A DNA stretch of 64,000 nucleotides from Ryuthela nishihirai (lineage: Eukaryota > Arthropoda > Arachnida > Araneae > Heptathelidae), in NCBI GenBank assembly GCA_038380435.1, contig JAWZYU010000694.1, forward strand, positions 1-64,000, read 5' to 3'. Below, in pieces: positions 37,264 to 48,263 of the stretch. Position numbers and translations under genes: made by a program. The notes beneath the pieces were generated by a model. The model had not been told where the DNA came from. It did no database searches and saw only the letters and a list, made by a program, of their open reading frames with translations. Positions within the stretch are counted from its first letter, which is position 1. Each line of letters begins with the position of its first letter.

Positions 37264-38505
37264 GAGAGCACAAAAAACTACCTCCCCCGGGTCGCGAGGC
37301 GGGAACTCGTGACAGGTGCCCGAGACCAGAGGAGAAAAAAACTCCCCCGGGACAGGAGGCGGGAACACCCGACAGGTGCCGGAGAGCACAAAAAACTACC
37401 TCCCCCGGGTCGCGAGGCGGGAACTCGTGACAGGTGCCCGAGACCAGAGGAGAAAAAAACTCCCCCGGGACAGGAGGCGGGAACACCCGACAGGTGCCGG
37501 AGAGCACAAAAAACTACCTCCCCCGGGTCGCGAGGCGGGAACTCGTGACAGGTGCCCGAGACCAGAGGAGAAAAAAACTCCCCCGGGACAGGAGGCGGGA
37601 ACACCCGACAGGTGCCGGAGAGCACAAAAAACTACCTCCCCCGGGTCGCGAGGCGGGAACTCGTGACAGGTGCCCGAGACCAGAGGAGAAAAAAACTCCC
37701 CCGGGACAGGAGGCGGGAACACCCGACAGGTGCCGGAGAGCACAAAAAACTACCTCCCCCGGGTCGCGAGGCGGGAACTCGTGACAGGTGCCCGAGACCA
37801 GAGGAGAAAAAAACTCCCCCGGGACAGGAGGCGGGAACACCCGACAGGTGCCGGAGAGCACAAAAAACTACCTCCCCCGGGTCGCGAGGCGGGAACTCGT
37901 GACAGGTGCCCGAGACCAGAGGAGAAAAAAACTCCCCCGGGACAGGAGGCGGGAACACCCGACAGGTGCCGGAGAGCACAAAAAACTACCTCCCCCGGGT
38001 CGCGAGGCGGGAACTCGTGACAGGTGCCCGAGACCAGAGGAGAAAAAAACTCCCCCGGGACAGGAGGCGGGAACACCCGACAGGTGCCGGAGAGCACAAA
38101 AAACTACCTCCCCCGGGTCGCGAGGCGGGAACTCGTGACAGGTGCCCGAGACCAGAGGAGAAAAAAACTCCCCCGGGACAGGAGGCGGGAACACCCGACA
38201 GGTGCCGGAGAGCACAAAAAACTACCTCCCCCGGGTCGCGAGGCGGGAACTCGTGACAGGTGCCCGAGACCAGAGGAGAAAAAAACTCCCCCGGGACAGG
38301 AGGCGGGAACACCCGACAGGTGCCGGAGAGCACAAAAAACTACCTCCCCCGGGTCGCGAGGCGGGAACTCGTGACAGGTGCCCGAGACCAGAGGAGAAAA
38401 AAACTCCCCCGGGACAGGAGGCGGGAACACCCGACAGGTGCCGGAGAGCACAAAAAACTACCTCCCCCGGGTCGCGAGGCGGGAACTCGTGACAGGTGCC
38501 CGAGA
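37264..38505 (+). repeat. Homogenised run of ten or more identical monomers
   Basis: By eye, about ten consecutive 118-bp units here are identical. No composite unit lies between core 36,763-36,888 and core 38,613-38,738. This is the longest perfectly uniform stretch I could see in the window, and it suggests very recent expansion by slippage or unequal exchange at single-monomer register. Confidence 0.85.
37358..37475 (+). repeat. Representative 118-bp monomer with its two half-units
   Basis: Half 1 is 37,358-37,415 (58 bp) and half 2 is 37,416-37,475 (60 bp). Both begin GGCGGGAAC, have ACAGGTGCC at about bases 15-23, pass through GAGA and an A-run (A6 in half 1, A7 in half 2), and reach CCCCCGGG before a short divergent end (TCGCGA in half 1, ACAGGA in half 2). 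The present unit is therefore a fixed, diverged dimer of an older unit of about 59 bp. I count 75 G+C of 118 and 10 CpG. The unit has two CCCGGG sites and one TCGCGA site. The plus strand has purine-rich runs and closely spaced short G-runs. Confidence 0.95.
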
Positions 38506-38612
38506 CCACAGGAGAAAAAAACTCCCCCGGGGCAGGAGGCGGGAACACCCGACAGGTGCCGGAGAGCACAAAAAACTACCTCCCCCGGGTCGCGAGGCGG
38601 GAACTCGTGACA

Positions 38613-38738
38613 GGAACACATTCTTCAGGATTTGCTTCACAAAGCTGCACTGGGAGAGTTTCGTGTGCAGGAATTCGAATTCAAATCCAACCGTCTCTGA
38701 TCTCCTATGGAGAATGTCTCTTAGGGCCACGAGTGTGC
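38613..38738 (+). repeat. Composite-monomer core 29
   Basis: Fourteen ordinary units after core 28, across the homogenised run. Equivalent of core 27. Confidence 0.94.
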
Positions 38739-39164
38739 GGGAACACCCGACAGTTGCCCGAGAGCACAAACAACTACCTCCCCCGGGTCACGAGGCGGGA
38801 ACTCGTGACAGGTGCCCGAGACCACAGGAGAAAAAAACTCCCCCGGGACAGGAGGCGGGAACACCCGACAGGTGCCGGAGAGCACAAAAAACTACCTCCC
38901 CCGGGTCGCGAGGCGGGAACTCGTGACAGGTGCCCGAGACCAGAGGAGAAAAAAACTCCCCCGGGACAGGAGGCGGGAACACCCGACAGGGGCCGGAGAG
39001 CACAAAAAACTACCTCCCCCGGGTCGCGAGGCGGGAACTCGTGACAGGTGCCCGAGACCAGAGGAGAAAAAAACTCCCCCGGGGCAGGAGGCGGGAACAC
39101 CCGACAGGTGCCGGAGAGCACAAAAAACTACCTCCCCCGGGTCACGAGGCGGGAACTCGTGACA

Positions 39165-39290
39165 GGAACACATTCTTCAGGATTTGCTTCACAAAGCTGC
39201 ACTGGGAGAGTTTCGTGTGCAGGAATTCGAATTCAAATCCAACCGTCTCTGATCTCCTATGGAGAATGTCTCTTAGGGCCACGAGTGTGC
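39165..39290 (+). repeat. Composite-monomer core 30
   Basis: Three ordinary units after core 29. Equivalent of core 28 and last core of the proximal domain. Confidence 0.94.
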
Positions 39291-41132
39291 GGGAACACCC
39301 GACAGTTGCCCGAGAGCACAAAAAACTACCTCCCCCGGGTCGCGAGGCGGGAACTCGTGACAGGTGCCCGAGACCACAGGAGAAAAAAACTCCCCCGGGA
39401 CAGGAGGCGGGAACACCCGACAGGTGCCGGAGAGCACAAAAAACTACCTCCCCCGGGTCGCGAGGCGGGAACTCGTGACAGGTGCCCGAGACCAGAGGAG
39501 AAAAAAACTCCCCCGGGACAGAAGGCGGGAACACCCGACAGGTGCCGGAGAGCACAAAAAACTACCTCCCCCGGGTCGCGAGGCGGGAACTCGTGACAGG
39601 TGCCCGAGACCAGAGGAGAAAAAAACTCCCCCGGGATAGGAGGCGGGAACACCCGACAGGTGCCCGAGAGCACAAAAAACTACCTCCCCCGGGTCGCGAG
39701 GCGGGAACTCGTGACAGGTGCCCGAGACCATAGGAGAAAAAAACTCCCCCGGGACAGGAGGCGGGAACACCCGACAGGTGCCGGAGAGCACAAAAAACTA
39801 CCTCCCCCGGGTCGCGAGGTGGGAACTCGTGACAGGTGCCCGAGACCAGAGGAGAAAAAAACTCCCCCGGGACAGGAGGCGGGAACACCCGACAGGTGCC
39901 GGAGAGCACAAAAAACTACCTCCCCCGGGTCGCGAGGCGGGAACTCGTGACAGGTGCCCGAGACCAGAGGAGAAAAAAACTCCCCCGGGACAGGAGGCGG
40001 GAACACCCGACAGGTGCCGGAGAGCACAAAAAACTACCTCCCCCGGGTCGCGAGGCGGGAACTCGTGACAGGTGCCCGAGACCAGAGGAGAAAAAAACTC
40101 CCCCGGGACAGGAGGCGGGAACACCCGACAGGTGCCGGAGAGCACAAAAAACTACCTCCCCCGGGTCGCGAGGCGGGAACTCGTGACAGGTGCCCGAGGC
40201 CAGAGGAGAAAAAAACTCCCCCGGGACAGGAGGCGGGAACACCCGACAGGTGCCGGAGAGCACAAAAAACTACCTCCCCCGGGTCGCGAGGCGGGAACTC
40301 GTGACAGGTGCCCGAGACCAGAGGAGAAAAAAACTCCCCCGGGACAGGAGGCGGGAACACCCGACAGGTGCCGGAGAGCACAAAAAACTACCTCCCCCGG
40401 GTCGCGAGGCGGGAACTCGTGACAGGTGCCCGAGACCAGAGGAGAAAAAAACTCCCCCGGGACAGGAGGCGGGAACACCCGACAGGTGCCGGAGAGCACA
40501 AAAAACTACCTCCCCCGGGTCGCGAGGCGGGAACTCGTGACAGGTGCCCGAGACCAGAGGAGAAAAAAACTCCCCCGGGACAGGAGGCGGGAACACCCGA
40601 CAGGTGCCGGAGAGCACAAAAAACTACCTCCCCCGGGTCACGAGGCGGGAACTCGTGACAGGTGCCCGAGACCACAGGAGAAAAAAACTCCCCCGGGACA
40701 GGAGGCGGGAACACCCGACAGGTGCCCGAGAGCACAAAAAACTACCTCCCCCGGGTCACGAGGCGGGAACTCGTGACAGGTGCCCGTGACCAGAGGAGAA
40801 AAAAACTCCCCCGGGACAGGAGGCGGGAACACCCGACAGGTGCCCGAGAGCACAAAAAACTACCTCCCGCGGGTCACGAGGCGGGAACTCGTGACAGGTG
40901 CCCGAGACCAGAGGAGAAAAAAACTCCCCCGGGACAGGAGGCGGGAACACCCGACAGGTGCCGGAGAGCACAAAAAACTACCTCCCCCGGGTCACGAGGC
41001 GGGAACTCGTGACAGGTGCCCGAGACCACAGGAGAAAAAAACTCCCCCGGGGCAGGAGGCGGGAACACCCGACAGGTGCCCGAGAGCACAAAAAACTACC
41101 TCCCCCGGGTCACGAGGCGGGAACTCGTGACA

Positions 41133-41258
41133 GGAACACATTCTTCAGGATTTGCTTCACAAAGCTGCACTGGGAGAGTTTCGTGTGCAGGAATTCGAAT
41201 TCAAATCCAACCGTCTCTGATCTCCTATGGAGAATGTCTCTTAGGGCCACGAGTGTGC
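41133..41258 (+). repeat. Composite-monomer core 31
   Basis: First core after the subfamily boundary, fifteen ordinary units after core 30. The tail is of the ACAAAAAAC type. Confidence 0.94.
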
Positions 41259-41802
41259 GGGAACACCCGACAGTTGCCCGAGAGCACAAAAAACTACCTC
41301 CCCCGGGTCACGAGGCGGGAACTCGTGACAAGTGCCCGAGACCAGAGGAGAAAAAAACTCCCCCGGGACATGAGGCGGGAACACCCGACAGGTGCCCGAG
41401 AGCACAAAAAACTACCTCCCCCGGGTCACGAGGCGGGAACTCGTGACAGGTTCCCGAGACCAGAGGAGAAAAAAACTCCCCCGGGACAGGAGGCGGGAAC
41501 ACCCGACAGGTGCCGGAGAGCACAAAAAACTACCTCCCCCGGGTCACGAGGCGGGAACTCGTGACAGGTGCCCGAGACCACAGGAGAAAAAAACTCCCCC
41601 GGGACAGGAGGCGGGAACACCCGACAGGTGCCCGAGAGCACAAAAAACTACCTCCCCCGGGTCACGAGGCGGGAACTCGTGACAGGTGCCCGAGACCAGA
41701 GGAGAAAAAAACTCCCCCGGGGCATGAGGCGGGAACACCCGACAGGTGCCCGAGAGCACAAAAAACTACCTCCCCCGGGTCACGAGGCGGGAACTCGTGA
41801 CA

Positions 41803-41928
41803 GGAACACATTCTTCAGGATTTGCTTCACAAAGCTGCACTGGGAGAGTTTCGTGTGCAGGAATTCGAATTCAAATCCAACCGTCTCTGATCTCCTATGG
41901 AGAATGTCTCTTAGGGCCACGAGTGTGC
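41803..41928 (+). repeat. Composite-monomer core 32
   Basis: Four ordinary units after core 31. The tail reads TTGCCGAAGAGC (private), and the preceding unit has GGGGCATGAGG. Confidence 0.94.
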
Positions 41929-42119
41929 GGGAACACCCGACAGTTGCCGAAGAGCACAAAAAACTACCTCCCCCGGGTCACGAGGCGGGAACTCGTGACA
42001 GGTGCCCGAGACCAGAGGAGAAAAAAACTCCCCCGGGACATGAGGCGGGAACACCCGACAGGTGCCCGAGAGCACAAAAAACTACCTCCCCCGGGTCACG
42101 AGGCGGGAACTCGTGACAG

Positions 42120-43900
42120 GTGCCCGAGACCAGAGGAGAAAAAAACTCCCCCGGGACAGGAGGCGGGAACACCCGACAGGTGCCGGAGAGCACAAAAAAC
42201 TACCTCCCCTGGGTCACGAGGCGGGAACTCGTGACAGGTGCCCGAGACCAGAGGAGAAAAAAACTCCCCCGGGACAGGAGGCGGGAACACCCGACAGGTG
42301 CCCGAGAGCACAAAAAACTACCTCCCCCGGGTCACGAGGCGGGAACTCGTGACAGATGCCCGAGACCAGAGGAGAAAAAAACTCCCCCGGGACAGGAGGC
42401 GGGAACACCCGACAGGTGCCCGAGAGCACAAAAAACTACCTCCCCCGGGTCACGAGGCGGGAACTCGTGACAGGTGCCCGAGACCAGAGGAGAAAAAAAC
42501 TCCCCCGGGACAGGAGGCGGGAACACCCGACAGGTGCCGGAGAGCACAAAAAACTACCTCCCCCGGGTCACGAGGCGGGAACTCGTGACAGGTGCCCGAG
42601 ACCACAGGAGAAAAAAACTCCCCCGGGACATGAGGCGGGAACACCCGACAGGTGCCGGAGAGCACAAAAAACTACCTCCCCCGGGTCACGAGGCGGGAAC
42701 TCGTGACAGGTGCCCGAGACCACAGGAGAAAAAAACTCCCCCGGGGCATGAGGCGGGAACACCCGACAGGTGCCCGAGAGCACAAAAAACTACCTCCCCC
42801 GGGTCACGAGGCGGGAACTCGTGACAGGTGCCCGAGACCAGAGGAGAAAAAAACTCCCCCGGGACAGGAGGCGGGAACACCCGACAGGTGCCGGAGAGCA
42901 CAAAAAACTACCTCCCCCGGGTCACGAGGCGGGAACTCGTGACAGGTGCCCGAGACCACAGGAGAAAAAAACTCCCCCGGGACAGGAGGCGGGAACACCA
43001 GACAGGTGCCCGAGAGCACAAAAAACTACCTCCCCCGGGTCACGAGGCGGGAACTCGTGACAGGTGCCCGAGACCAGAGGAGAAAAAAACTCCCCCGGGA
43101 CAGGAGGCGGGAACACCCGACAGGTGCCCGAGAGCACAAAAAACTACCTCCCCCGGGTCACGAGGCGGGAACTCGTGACAGGTGCCCGAGACCAGAGGAG
43201 AAAAAAACTCCCCCGGGACAGGAGGCGGGAACACCCGACAGGTGCCCGAGAGCACAAAAAACTACCTCCCCCGGGTCACGAGGCGGGAACTCGTGACAGG
43301 TGCCCGAGACCACAGGAGAAAAAAACTCCCCCGGGGCAGGAGGCGGGAACACCCGACAGGTGCCCGAGAGCACAAAAAACTACCTCCCCCGGGTCACGAG
43401 GCGGGAACTCGTGACAGGAACACATTCTTCAGGATTTGCTTCACAAAGCTGCACTGGGAGAGTTTCGTGTGCAGGAATTCGAATTCAAATCCAACCATCT
43501 CTGATCTCCTATGGAGAATGTCTCTTAGGGCCACGAGTGTGCGGGAACACCCGACAGGTGCCGGAGAGCACAAAAAACTACCTCCCCCGGGTCACGAGGC
43601 GGGAACTCGTGACAGGTGCCCGAGACCACAGGAGAAAAAAACTCCCCCGGGGCATGAGGCGGGAACACCCGACAGGTGCCCGAGAGCACAAAAAACTACC
43701 TCCCCCGGGTCACGAGGCGGAAACTCGTGACAGGTGCCCGAGACCAGAGGAGAAAAAAACTCCCCCGGGACAGGAGGCGGGAACACCCGACAGGTGCCGG
43801 AGAGCACAAAAAACTACCTCCCCCGGGTCACGAGGCGGGAACTCGTGACAGGTGCCCGAGACCACAGGAGAAAAAAACTCCCCCGGGACAGGAGGCGGGA
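42120..43900 (+). repeat. Higher-order segment, copy A (6,144-bp offset)
   Basis: Includes two successive monomers with CATGAGG near 42,627 and 42,746, then a composite core at 43,417 followed by the uncommon AGGTGCCGG join. The same marker order occurs 6,144 bp downstream. The offset is 42 x 118 + 6 x 198 bp. Boundaries are approximate. Confidence 0.8.
43417..43542 (+). repeat. Composite-monomer core 33
   Basis: Twelve ordinary units after core 32. It has AACCATCTC (a CpG lost near 43,497) and is followed by the ordinary-type AGGTGCCGG join. Confidence 0.94.
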
Positions 43901-44205
43901 ACACCCGACAGGTGCCCGAGAGCACAAAAAACTACCTCCCCCGGGTCACGAGGCGGGAACTCGTGACAGGTGCCCGTGACCAGAGGAGAAAAAAACTCCC
44001 CCGGGACAGGAGGCGGGAACACCCGACAGGTGCCCGAGAGCACAAAAAACTACCTCCCCCGGGTCACGAGGCGGGAACTCGTGACAGGTGCCCGAGACCA
44101 GAGGAGAAAAAAACTCCCTCGGGACAGGAGGCGGGAACACCCGACAGGTGCCCGAGAGCACAAAAAACTACCTCCCCCGGGTCACGAGGCGGGAACTCGT
44201 GACAG

Positions 44206-45100
44206 GTGCCCGAGACCAGAGGAGAAAAAAACTCCCCCGGGACAGGAGGCGGGAACACCCGACAGGTGCCGGAGAGCACAAAAAACTACCTCCCCCGGGT
44301 CGCGAGGCGGGAACTCGTGACAGGTGCCCGAGACCACAGGAGAAAAAAACTCCCCCGGGGCATGAGGCGGGAACACCCGACAGGTGCCCGAGAGCACAAA
44401 AAACTACCTCCCCCGGGTCACGAGGCGGGAACTCGTGACAGGAACACATTCTTCAGGATTTGCTTCACAAAGCTGCACTGGGAGAGTTTCGTGAGCAGGA
44501 ATTCGAATTCAAATCCAACCGTCTCTGATCTCCTATGGAGAATGTCTCTTAGGGCCACGAGTGTGCGGGAACACCCGACAGTTGCCCGAGAGCACAAAAA
44601 ACTACCTCCCCCGGGTCACGAGGCTGGAACTCGTGACAGGTGCCCGAGAACAGAGGAGAAAAAAACTCCTCCGGGACATGAGGCGGGAACACCCGACAGG
44701 TGCCCGAGAGCACAAAAAACTACCTCCGCCGGGTCACGAGGCGGGAACTCGTGACAGGTGCCCGAGACCAGAGGAGAAAAAAACTCCCCCGGGACAGGAG
44801 GCAAGAACACCCGACAGGTGCCGGAGAGCACAAAAAACTACCTCCCCCGGGTCACGAGGCGGGAACTCGTGACAGGTGCCCGAGACCAGAGGAGAAAAAA
44901 ACTCCCCCGGGACAGGAGGCGGGAACACCCGACAGGTGCCCGAGAGCACAAAAAACTACCTCCCCCGGGTCACGAGGCGGGAACTCGTGACAGGTGCCCG
45001 AGACCAGAGGAGAAAAAAACTCCCCCGGGACAGGAGGCGGGAACACCCGACAGGTGCCGGAGAGCACAAAAAACTACCTCCCCCGGGTCACGAGGCGGGA
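44206..45100 (+). repeat. Higher-order segment, copy A (1,812-bp offset)
   Basis: Marked by three rare changes: GTGAGCAGG in the composite core (44,491), GAGAACAGAGG (44,646) and CTCCGCCGGG (44,724). All three recur 1,812 bp downstream, which equals 12 x 118 + 2 x 198 bp. Private changes in this copy are GGCTGGAAC near 44,633 and GGCAAGAAC near 44,801. Boundaries are approximate. Confidence 0.87.
44441..44566 (+). repeat. Composite-monomer core 34
   Basis: Seven ordinary units after core 33. Carries GTGAGCAGG (44,491), shared only with core 36. Confidence 0.94.
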
Positions 45101-45346
45101 ACTCGTGACAGGTGCCCGAGACCAGAGGAGAAAAAAACTCCCCCGGGACAGGAGGCGGGAACACCCGACAGGTGCCCGAGAGCACAAAAAACTACCTCCC
45201 CCGGGTCACGAGGCGGGAACTCGTGACAGGTGCCCGAGACCAGAGGAGAAAAAAACTCCCCCGGGGCATGAGGCGGGAACACCCGACAGGTGCCCGAGAG
45301 CACAAAAAACTACCTCCCCCGGGTCACGAGGCGGGAACTCGTGACA

Positions 45347-45472
45347 GGAACACATTCTTCAGGATTTGCTTCACAAAGCTGCACTGGGAGGGTTTCGTGT
45401 GCAGGAATTCGAATTCAAATCCAACCGTCTCTGATCTCCTATGGAGAATGTCTCTTAGGGCCACGAGTGTGC
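45347..45472 (+). repeat. Composite-monomer core 35
   Basis: 906-bp step. Private GGGAGGGTTTCG near 45,386; the tail starts TTGCCGGAG. Confidence 0.94.
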
Positions 45473-46017
45473 GGGAACACCCGACAGTTGCCGGAGAGCA
45501 CAAAAAACTACCTCCACCGGGTCACGAGGCAGGAACTCGTGACAGGTGCCCGAGACCAGAGGAGAAAAAAACTCCCCCGGGACATGAGGCGGGAACACCC
45601 GACAGGTGCCCGAGAGCACAAAAAACTACCTCCCCCGTGTCACGAGGCGGGAACTCGTGACAGGTGCCCGAGACCAGAGGAGAAAAAAACTCCCCCGGGA
45701 CAGGAGGCGGGAACACCCGACAGGTGCCGGAGAGCACAAAAAACTACCTCCCCCGGGTCACGAGGCGGGAACTCGTGACAGGTGCCCGAGACCAGAGGAG
45801 AAAAAAACTCCCCCGGGACAGGAGGCGGGAACACCCGACAGGTGCCCGAGAGCACAAAAAACTACCTCCCCCGGGTCACGAGGCGGGAACTCGTGACAGG
45901 TGCCCGAGACCAGAGGAGAAAAAAACTCCCCCGGGACAGGAGGCGGGAACACCCGACAGGTGCCCGAGAGCACAAAAAACTACCTCCCCCGGGTCACGAG
46001 GCGGGAACTCGTGACAG

Positions 46018-46912
46018 GTGCCCGAGACCAGAGGAGAAAAAAACTCCCCCGGGACAGGAGGCGGGAACACCCGACAGGTGCCGGAGAGCACAAAAAACTA
46101 CCTCCCCCGGGTCGCGAGGCGGGAACTCGTGACAGGTGCCCGAGACCACAGGAGAAAAAAACTCCCCCGGGGCATGAGGCGGGAACACCCGACAGGTGCC
46201 CGAGAGCACAAAAAACTACCTCCCCCGGGTCACGAGGCGGGAACTCGTGACAGGAACACATTCTTCAGGATTTGCTTCACAAAGCTGCACTGGGAGAGTT
46301 TCGTGAGCAGGAATTCGAATTCAAATCCAACCGTCTCTGATCTCCTATGGAGAATGTCTCTTAGGGCCACGAGTGTGCGGGAACACCCGACAGTTGCCCG
46401 AGAGCACAAAAAACTACCTCCCCCGGGTCACGAGGCGGGAACTCGTGACAGGTGCCCGAGAACAGAGGAGAAAAAAACTCCCCCGGGACATGAGGCGGGA
46501 ACACCCGACAGGTGCCCGAGAGCACAAAAAACTACCTCCGCCGGGTCACGAGGCGGGAACTCGTGACAGGTGCCCGAGACCAGAGGAGAAAAAAACTCCC
46601 CCGGGACAGGAGGCGGGAACACCCGACAGGTGCCGGAGAGCACAAAAAACTACCTCCCCCGGGTCACGAGGCGGGAACTCGTGACAGGTGCCCGAGACCA
46701 GAGGAGAAAAAAACTCCCCCGGGACAGGAGGCGGGAACACCCGACAGGTGCCGGAGAGCACAAAAAACTACCTCCCCCGGGTCACGAGGCGGGAACTCGT
46801 GACAGGTGCCCGAGACCAGAGGAGAAAAAAACTCCCCCGCGACAGGAGGCGGGAACACCCGACAGGTGCCCGAGAGCACAAAAAACTACCTCCCCCGGGT
46901 CACGCGGCGGGA
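46018..46912 (+). repeat. Higher-order segment, copy B (1,812-bp offset)
   Basis: Partner of 44,206-45,100 with the same three diagnostic changes (GTGAGCAGG at 46,303, GAGAACAGAGG near 46,458, CTCCGCC near 46,536). After these markers one ordinary monomer has been lost relative to copy A: the next composite cores are 1,694 bp apart, 118 bp less than 1,812. Confidence 0.87.
46253..46378 (+). repeat. Composite-monomer core 36
   Basis: 906-bp step. GTGAGCAGG at 46,303 marks it as the duplicate of core 34. Confidence 0.94.
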
Positions 46913-47040
46913 ACTCGTGACAGGTGCCCGAGACCAGAGGAGAAAAAAACTCCCCCGGGGCATGAGGCGGGAACACCCGACAGGTGCCCGAGAGCACAAA
47001 AAACTACCTCCCCCGGGTCACGAGGCGGGAACTCGTGACA

Positions 47041-47166
47041 GGAACACATTCTTCAGGATTTGCTTCACAAAGCTGCACTGGGAGAGTTTCGTGTGCAGGA
47101 ATTCGAATTCAAATCCAACCGTCTCTGATCTCCTATGGAGAATGTCTCTTAGGGCCACGAGTGTGC
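47041..47166 (+). repeat. Composite-monomer core 37
   Basis: Five ordinary units after core 36; the tail starts TTGCCGGAG. Confidence 0.94.
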
Positions 47167-47946
47167 GGGAACACCCGACAGTTGCCGGAGAGCACAAAAA
47201 ACTACCTCCCCCGGGTCACGAGGCGGGAACTCGTGACAGGTGCCCGAGACCAGAGGAGAAAAAAACTCCCCCGGGACATGAGGCGGGAACACCCGACAGG
47301 TGCCCGAGAGCACAAAAAACTACCTCCCCCGGGTCACGAGGCGGGAACTCGTGACAGGTGCCCGAGACCAGAGGAGAAAAAAACTCCCCCGGGACATGAG
47401 GCGGGAACACCCGACAGGTGCCGGAGAGCACAAAAAACTACCTCCCCCGGGTCACGAGGCGGGAACTCGTGACAGGTGCCCGAGACCAGAGGAGAAAAAA
47501 ACTCCCCCGGGACAGGAGGCGGGAACACCCGACAGGTGCCCGAGAGCACAAAAAACTACCTCCCCCGGGTCACGAGGCGGGAACTCGTGACAGGTGCCCG
47601 AGACCAGAGGAGAAAAAAACTCCCCCAGGACAGGAGGCGGGAACACCCGACAGGTGCCGGAGAGCACAAAAAACTACCTCCCCCGGGTCACGAGGCGGGA
47701 ACTCGTGACAGGTGCCCGAGACCAGAGGAGAAAAAAACTCCCCCGGGACATGAGGCGGGAACACCCGACAGGTGCCCGAGAGCACAAAAAACTACCTCCC
47801 CCGGGTCACGAGGCGGGAACTCGTGACAGGTGCCCGAAACCAGAGGAGAAAAAAACTCCCCCGGGGCATGAGGCGGGAACACCCGACAGGTGCCCGAGAG
47901 CACAAAAAACTACCTCCCCCGGGTCACGAGGCGGGAACTCGTGACA

Positions 47947-48072
47947 GGAACACATTCTTCAGGATTTGCTTCACAAAGCTGCACTGGGAGAGTTTCGTGT
48001 GCAGGAATTCGAATTCAAATCCAACCGTCTCTGATCTCCTATGGAGAATGTCTCTTAGGGCCACGAGTGTGC
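47947..48072 (+). repeat. Composite-monomer core 38
   Basis: 906-bp step. The tail has GAGAGCCCAAAA near 48,096 (private). Confidence 0.94.
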
Positions 48073-48263
48073 GGGAACACCCGACAGTTGCCGGAGAGCC
48101 CAAAAAACTACCTCCCCCGGGTCACGAGGCGGGAACTCGTGACAGGTGCCCGAGACCAGAGGAGAAAAAAACTCCCCCGGGACATGAGGCGGGAACACCC
48201 GACAGGTGCCCGAGAGCACAAAAAACTACCTCCCCCGGGTCACGAGGCGGGAACTCGTGACAG

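Larger units (their letters stand above)
38613..39522 (+). repeat. Higher-order segment, copy B (2,402-bp offset)
   Basis: Partner of 36,211-37,120, with the same two composite cores three monomers apart and the same ACAGAAGG variant at 39,517. Private changes include GACAGGGGCC near 38,991. The homogenised run lies between the two copies. Confidence 0.85.
26752..40580 (+). repeat. 118-bp satellite array, proximal domain (TCGCGA subfamily)
   Basis: A highly regular forward array in which almost every unit is exactly 118 or 198 bp. The only length changes I noticed are an extra C near 31,200 and a missing A near 34,975. Most monomers contain TCGCGA between the CCCGGG block and GGCGGGAAC; TCACGA forms are a minority and lie mainly next to composite monomers. 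Twelve composite units are separated by 7, 6, 9, 10, 6, 11, 6, 6, 3, 14 and 3 ordinary units, with 15 more before the next. No gene or transposable element is visible. Confidence 0.97.
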
